NCBI GenBank assembly: GCA_016215085.1
Contig: JACRMD010000376.1
Location: 1-6,678 of the forward strand
Reading direction: 5' to 3'
DNA: 6,678 nucleotides
DNA from: Solirubrobacterales bacterium
GTDB lineage: Bacteria; Actinomycetota; Thermoleophilia; Solirubrobacterales; Solirubrobacteraceae
Below, in pieces: positions 5,096-6,678 of this stretch. Made by a program: the position numbers and the translations under genes. Under the pieces are notes generated by a model. It was not told the DNA's origin and searched no databases. It was given only the letters and a program-made list of their open reading frames with translations. Each line of letters begins with the position of its first letter. The stretch's first letter is position 1.

Positions 5096-5307
5096 CGACC
5101 GACGACGCCGCCTCCCAGCTCGACGCGCTCGTGGAGCGCCTGGAGCGCGCCGCCGAGCAGCTGCGCTCCGGCGACCTGTCCGCCGACGCCGCCGCGGGCC
5201 TCGTGGAGGACGCCGCCTCCCTGGCCTCGCAGGCCTCCGCCGAGCTCGAGCGCCTCAGCCGCGCCGCCGCGGCCGAGCCGATCCCGGGCCAGGACCCGCT
5301 GCTCTGA
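5092..5307 (+). CDS. xseB: Exodeoxyribonuclease VII small subunit (probable)
   Basis: This is a 71-residue helical protein starting at ATG 5092 within the nusB stop (ATGA). Exo VII degrades single-stranded DNA in both directions; several small XseB subunits assemble on the large catalytic XseA. The core LERAAEQLRSGDLSADAAAG followed by LVEDAASLASQASAELERL aligns with the XseB pattern LE.iVe.LE.GeLsLeeal.lfeeGv.La..c...L. The motif that aligns best is L.SGDLS. It is more alanine-rich than typical XseB, so sequence alone is only suggestive. Position settles it: it lies directly before ispA and dxs, the xseB-ispA-dxs order of E. coli. xseA is not in this window. An alternative is an unrelated small coiled-coil protein in the same slot. 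Confidence 0.65.
   Translation: MTTDDAASQLDALVERLERAAEQLRSGDLSADAAAGLVEDAASLASQASAELERLSRAAAAEPIPGQDPLL
5291..5294 (+). promoter_or_regulatory. Ribosome-binding site supporting a CTG start of ispA
   Basis: AGGA (within CCAGGACC, at the end of xseB) lies 9 bases upstream of the CTG at 5304 and could serve ispA. The competing GGAGGAGG at 5396-5403 sits very close to the internal ATG 5406 and also encodes the conserved Leu-Glu-Glu-Ala, so it may be coincidental. Confidence 0.4.
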
Positions 5308-6179
5308 GCGCGTACCCGGACGCGCTGCGCGACGAGGTCGAGGCCTACCTCACCGGCCTGCGCTTCGCCAGCCGCGCGCCGCGCACCGACGGCCTGGAGG
5401 AGGCCATGCGCTACAGCCTGCTCGCGGGCGGCAAGCGCATCCGGCCCGTGCTCTGCCTCGCCACGGCCGAGGCGATCGGCCGCGACCGCCCCACGGTGCT
5501 GCCGCTGGCCGCCGCGATCGAGCTCATCCACACCTACTCGCTCATCCACGACGACCTCCCGGCGATGGACGACGACGACCTGCGCCGCGGCCGGCCGACG
5601 TGCCACATCAAGTTCGGCGAGGACGTCGCGATCCTCGCCGGCGACGCGCTGTACGCCGAGGCCTTCCGCCACCTGCTCACCGAGCAGCCCGGCGAGCCGG
5701 GCGCCGTGCTGTCCGCCGCCCGCGAGCTGGCGGCCGCGACGGGCGTCGACGGGATGGTCGGCGGGCAGTACCTCGACGTGGCCGGCGTCGCGACCACGCC
5801 GGAGGACCTCCGCCGGCTCCACGAGCTCAAGACGGGCCGGCTCATCGGCGCCAGCGTCGTGTGCGTACTGCTGCTGGAGGGCATGGACGACCCGCAGACC
5901 GAGCCGTGGCGCCGCTACGCCTCCGAGCTGGGCGTCCTGTTCCAGATCGTGGACGACATCCTCGACGTCACCGGCACCGACACCGACCTGGGCAAGCCGC
6001 AGGGCAGCGACGAGCGCCACGGCAAGCGCACCTACGTCACCGAGTACGGCCTGGACGGCGCGCGGGACATGGCGAGGTCGTGCCACGAGAGCGCGAGGGC
6101 TACCCTCTCCGGAGCCGCGCCGCAGGGCGCCGGCCGCCTCGAGCAGATCACGGACTTCATCTTCACCCGCACCTCATGA
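5304..6179 (+). CDS. ispA: Farnesyl diphosphate synthase / short-chain polyprenyl synthase
   Basis: This enzyme condenses DMAPP or GPP with IPP to give GPP and FPP, in the cytosol. All hallmarks are visible: EAMRYSLLAGGKRIRPVLCL for substrate binding; the first aspartate-rich motif DDLPAMD (residues 83-89), with the two-residue spacer typical of bacterial FPP synthases, followed by RRGRPT; GGQYLDV; KTGRLI; the second motif DDILD (217-221); and LGKPQGSDERHGKRTY. The frame is protein-like well before the first ATG (5406): YPDALRDEVEAYLTGLRFAS, then RAPRTDGLEEA matches the conserved N-terminal helix. There is no ATG, GTG or TTG there, so I propose CTG 5304, which overlaps the xseB TGA as CTGA. 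This gives 291 residues, close to E. coli IspA (299); starting at ATG 5406 would lose 34. The stop overlaps dxs by 4 bases. Function is firm; the start is inferred. Confidence 0.92.
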   Translation: MSAYPDALRDEVEAYLTGLRFASRAPRTDGLEEAMRYSLLAGGKRIRPVLCLATAEAIGRDRPTVLPLAAAIELIHTYSLIHDDLPAMDDDDLRRGRPTCHIKFGEDVAILAGDALYAEAFRHLLTEQPGEPGAVLSAARELAAATGVDGMVGGQYLDVAGVATTPEDLRRLHELKTGRLIGASVVCVLLLEGMDDPQTEPWRRYASELGVLFQIVDDILDVTGTDTDLGKPQGSDERHGKRTYVTEYGLDGARDMARSCHESARATLSGAAPQGAGRLEQITDFIFTRTS

Positions 6180-6678
6180 GCCTCCTGGACCGCATCGACC
6201 GCCCGCAGGACCTCCACGACCTCTCCGAGGAGGAGCTGCAGCAGGTCGCGCAGGAGGTGCGCGAGCACATCATCGACACGGTCGGGGAGATCGGCGGCCA
6301 CTTCGGCGCCAACCTCGGCACGTGCGAGCTCGCCGTCGCGCTGCACTCGCTGCTGGACTCGCCCAAGGACAAGGTCCTGTGGGACGTCGGCCACCAGGCC
6401 TACCCGCACAAGGTCCTCACGGGCCGCCGCGACCAGCTGCCGACGATCCGCCAGTACGAGGGCCTGGCCCCGTTCTGCGCGATCCACGAGAGCGAGCACG
6501 ACATCATGGGCGCCGGCCACGCCTCGACGTCGATCGGCTACGCGGTCGGCCTCAAGGAGGCCATGCGCCTGCGCGGCGAGGACGACGCGGGCCGCGTGGT
6601 GGCCGTCATCGGCGACGGCGCGATGACCGGCGGCGTGGCCTTCGAGGCCATCCACCAGGCCGGCGGCCTGGGCACGCC
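6176..6678 (+). CDS. dxs: 1-deoxy-D-xylulose-5-phosphate synthase, partial (3' end outside window)
   Basis: The first 167 codons of DXS are present, from ATG 6176 in the ispA stop (ATGA). DXS joins pyruvate and glyceraldehyde 3-phosphate with thiamine diphosphate, the entry step of the MEP isoprenoid pathway that feeds IspA. Visible landmarks are LLDRIDRPQDLHDLS at the N-terminus; EIGGHFGANLGTCELAVALH with the catalytic-site His42 (E. coli His49); VLWDVGHQAYPHKVLTGRR with His73 (E. coli His80); the loop HESEHDIMGAGHASTSIGYA; and the thiamine-diphosphate/Mg motif GDGAMTGGVAFEAIHQAG with Asp147 (E. coli Asp152). After the GDG motif, AIHQAG replaces the more usual AMNHAG; this Asn is not the metal ligand. 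No Shine-Dalgarno is seen, so translation is probably coupled to ispA. Confidence 0.96.
   Translation, partial: MSLLDRIDRPQDLHDLSEEELQQVAQEVREHIIDTVGEIGGHFGANLGTCELAVALHSLLDSPKDKVLWDVGHQAYPHKVLTGRRDQLPTIRQYEGLAPFCAIHESEHDIMGAGHASTSIGYAVGLKEAMRLRGEDDAGRVVAVIGDGAMTGGVAFEAIHQAGGLGT

Noticed and set aside
5040..6086. 348-codon minus-strand frame opposite ispA
   Set aside because: It is antisense to a clear FPP synthase with all catalytic motifs, and the text is repetitive Val/Ala/Arg/Gly.

Overview
The window is very GC-rich throughout and is most likely actinobacterial. The best guess is the class Thermoleophilia (Solirubrobacterales or relatives). This rests on the extreme G/C bias at third codon positions, a secreted RTX-like repeat protein whose C-terminal part carries a 'CGP.RD.V...DCE'-type motif that I associate with that group, and short or absent leaders with TANNNT boxes close to start codons. 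The taxonomic call is inference.

Layout. (1) 1-947, minus strand: the 5' part of a membrane-anchored, proline-rich protein of unknown function; its 3' end lies outside the window. (2) 948-2236: a patchy accessory stretch with visibly lower GC and less biased codons. It holds a degraded gene remnant (1135-1308), a compact HicA/HicB toxin-antitoxin pair (1308-1717) and a frameshifted minus-strand remnant (about 1905-2140) that contains a 42-bp near-perfect palindrome. (3) 2237-2734: a highly acidic, lysine-free DMP19/DUF4375-type protein, apparently with a leaderless promoter. (4) 2803-4055: a secreted RTX-type calcium-binding protein broken into two frames near 3405. (5) 4125-6678: a tightly packed housekeeping operon efp-nusB-xseB-ispA-dxs, in which the genes after efp overlap by 1 or 4 bases. 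dxs runs off the right edge.

The right-hand operon links translation of polyproline stretches (EF-P), transcription antitermination (NusB), a DNA-repair nuclease subunit (XseB) and the start of isoprenoid synthesis (Dxs makes DXP; IspA makes farnesyl diphosphate). The order xseB-ispA-dxs is the E. coli order, and efp-nusB-...-xseB-ispA-dxs resembles the Bacillus order with folD and xseA missing. The most useful annotation point is ispA. Its conserved N-terminal helix has no ATG, GTG or TTG start, which points to a CTG start overlapping the xseB stop codon.

I did not find a convincing new multi-gene system. The accessory stretch 948-2236 (toxin-antitoxin pair, two gene relics, large palindrome) is the part most worth following up. 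No tRNA, rRNA, CRISPR array, transposase or integrase was seen.
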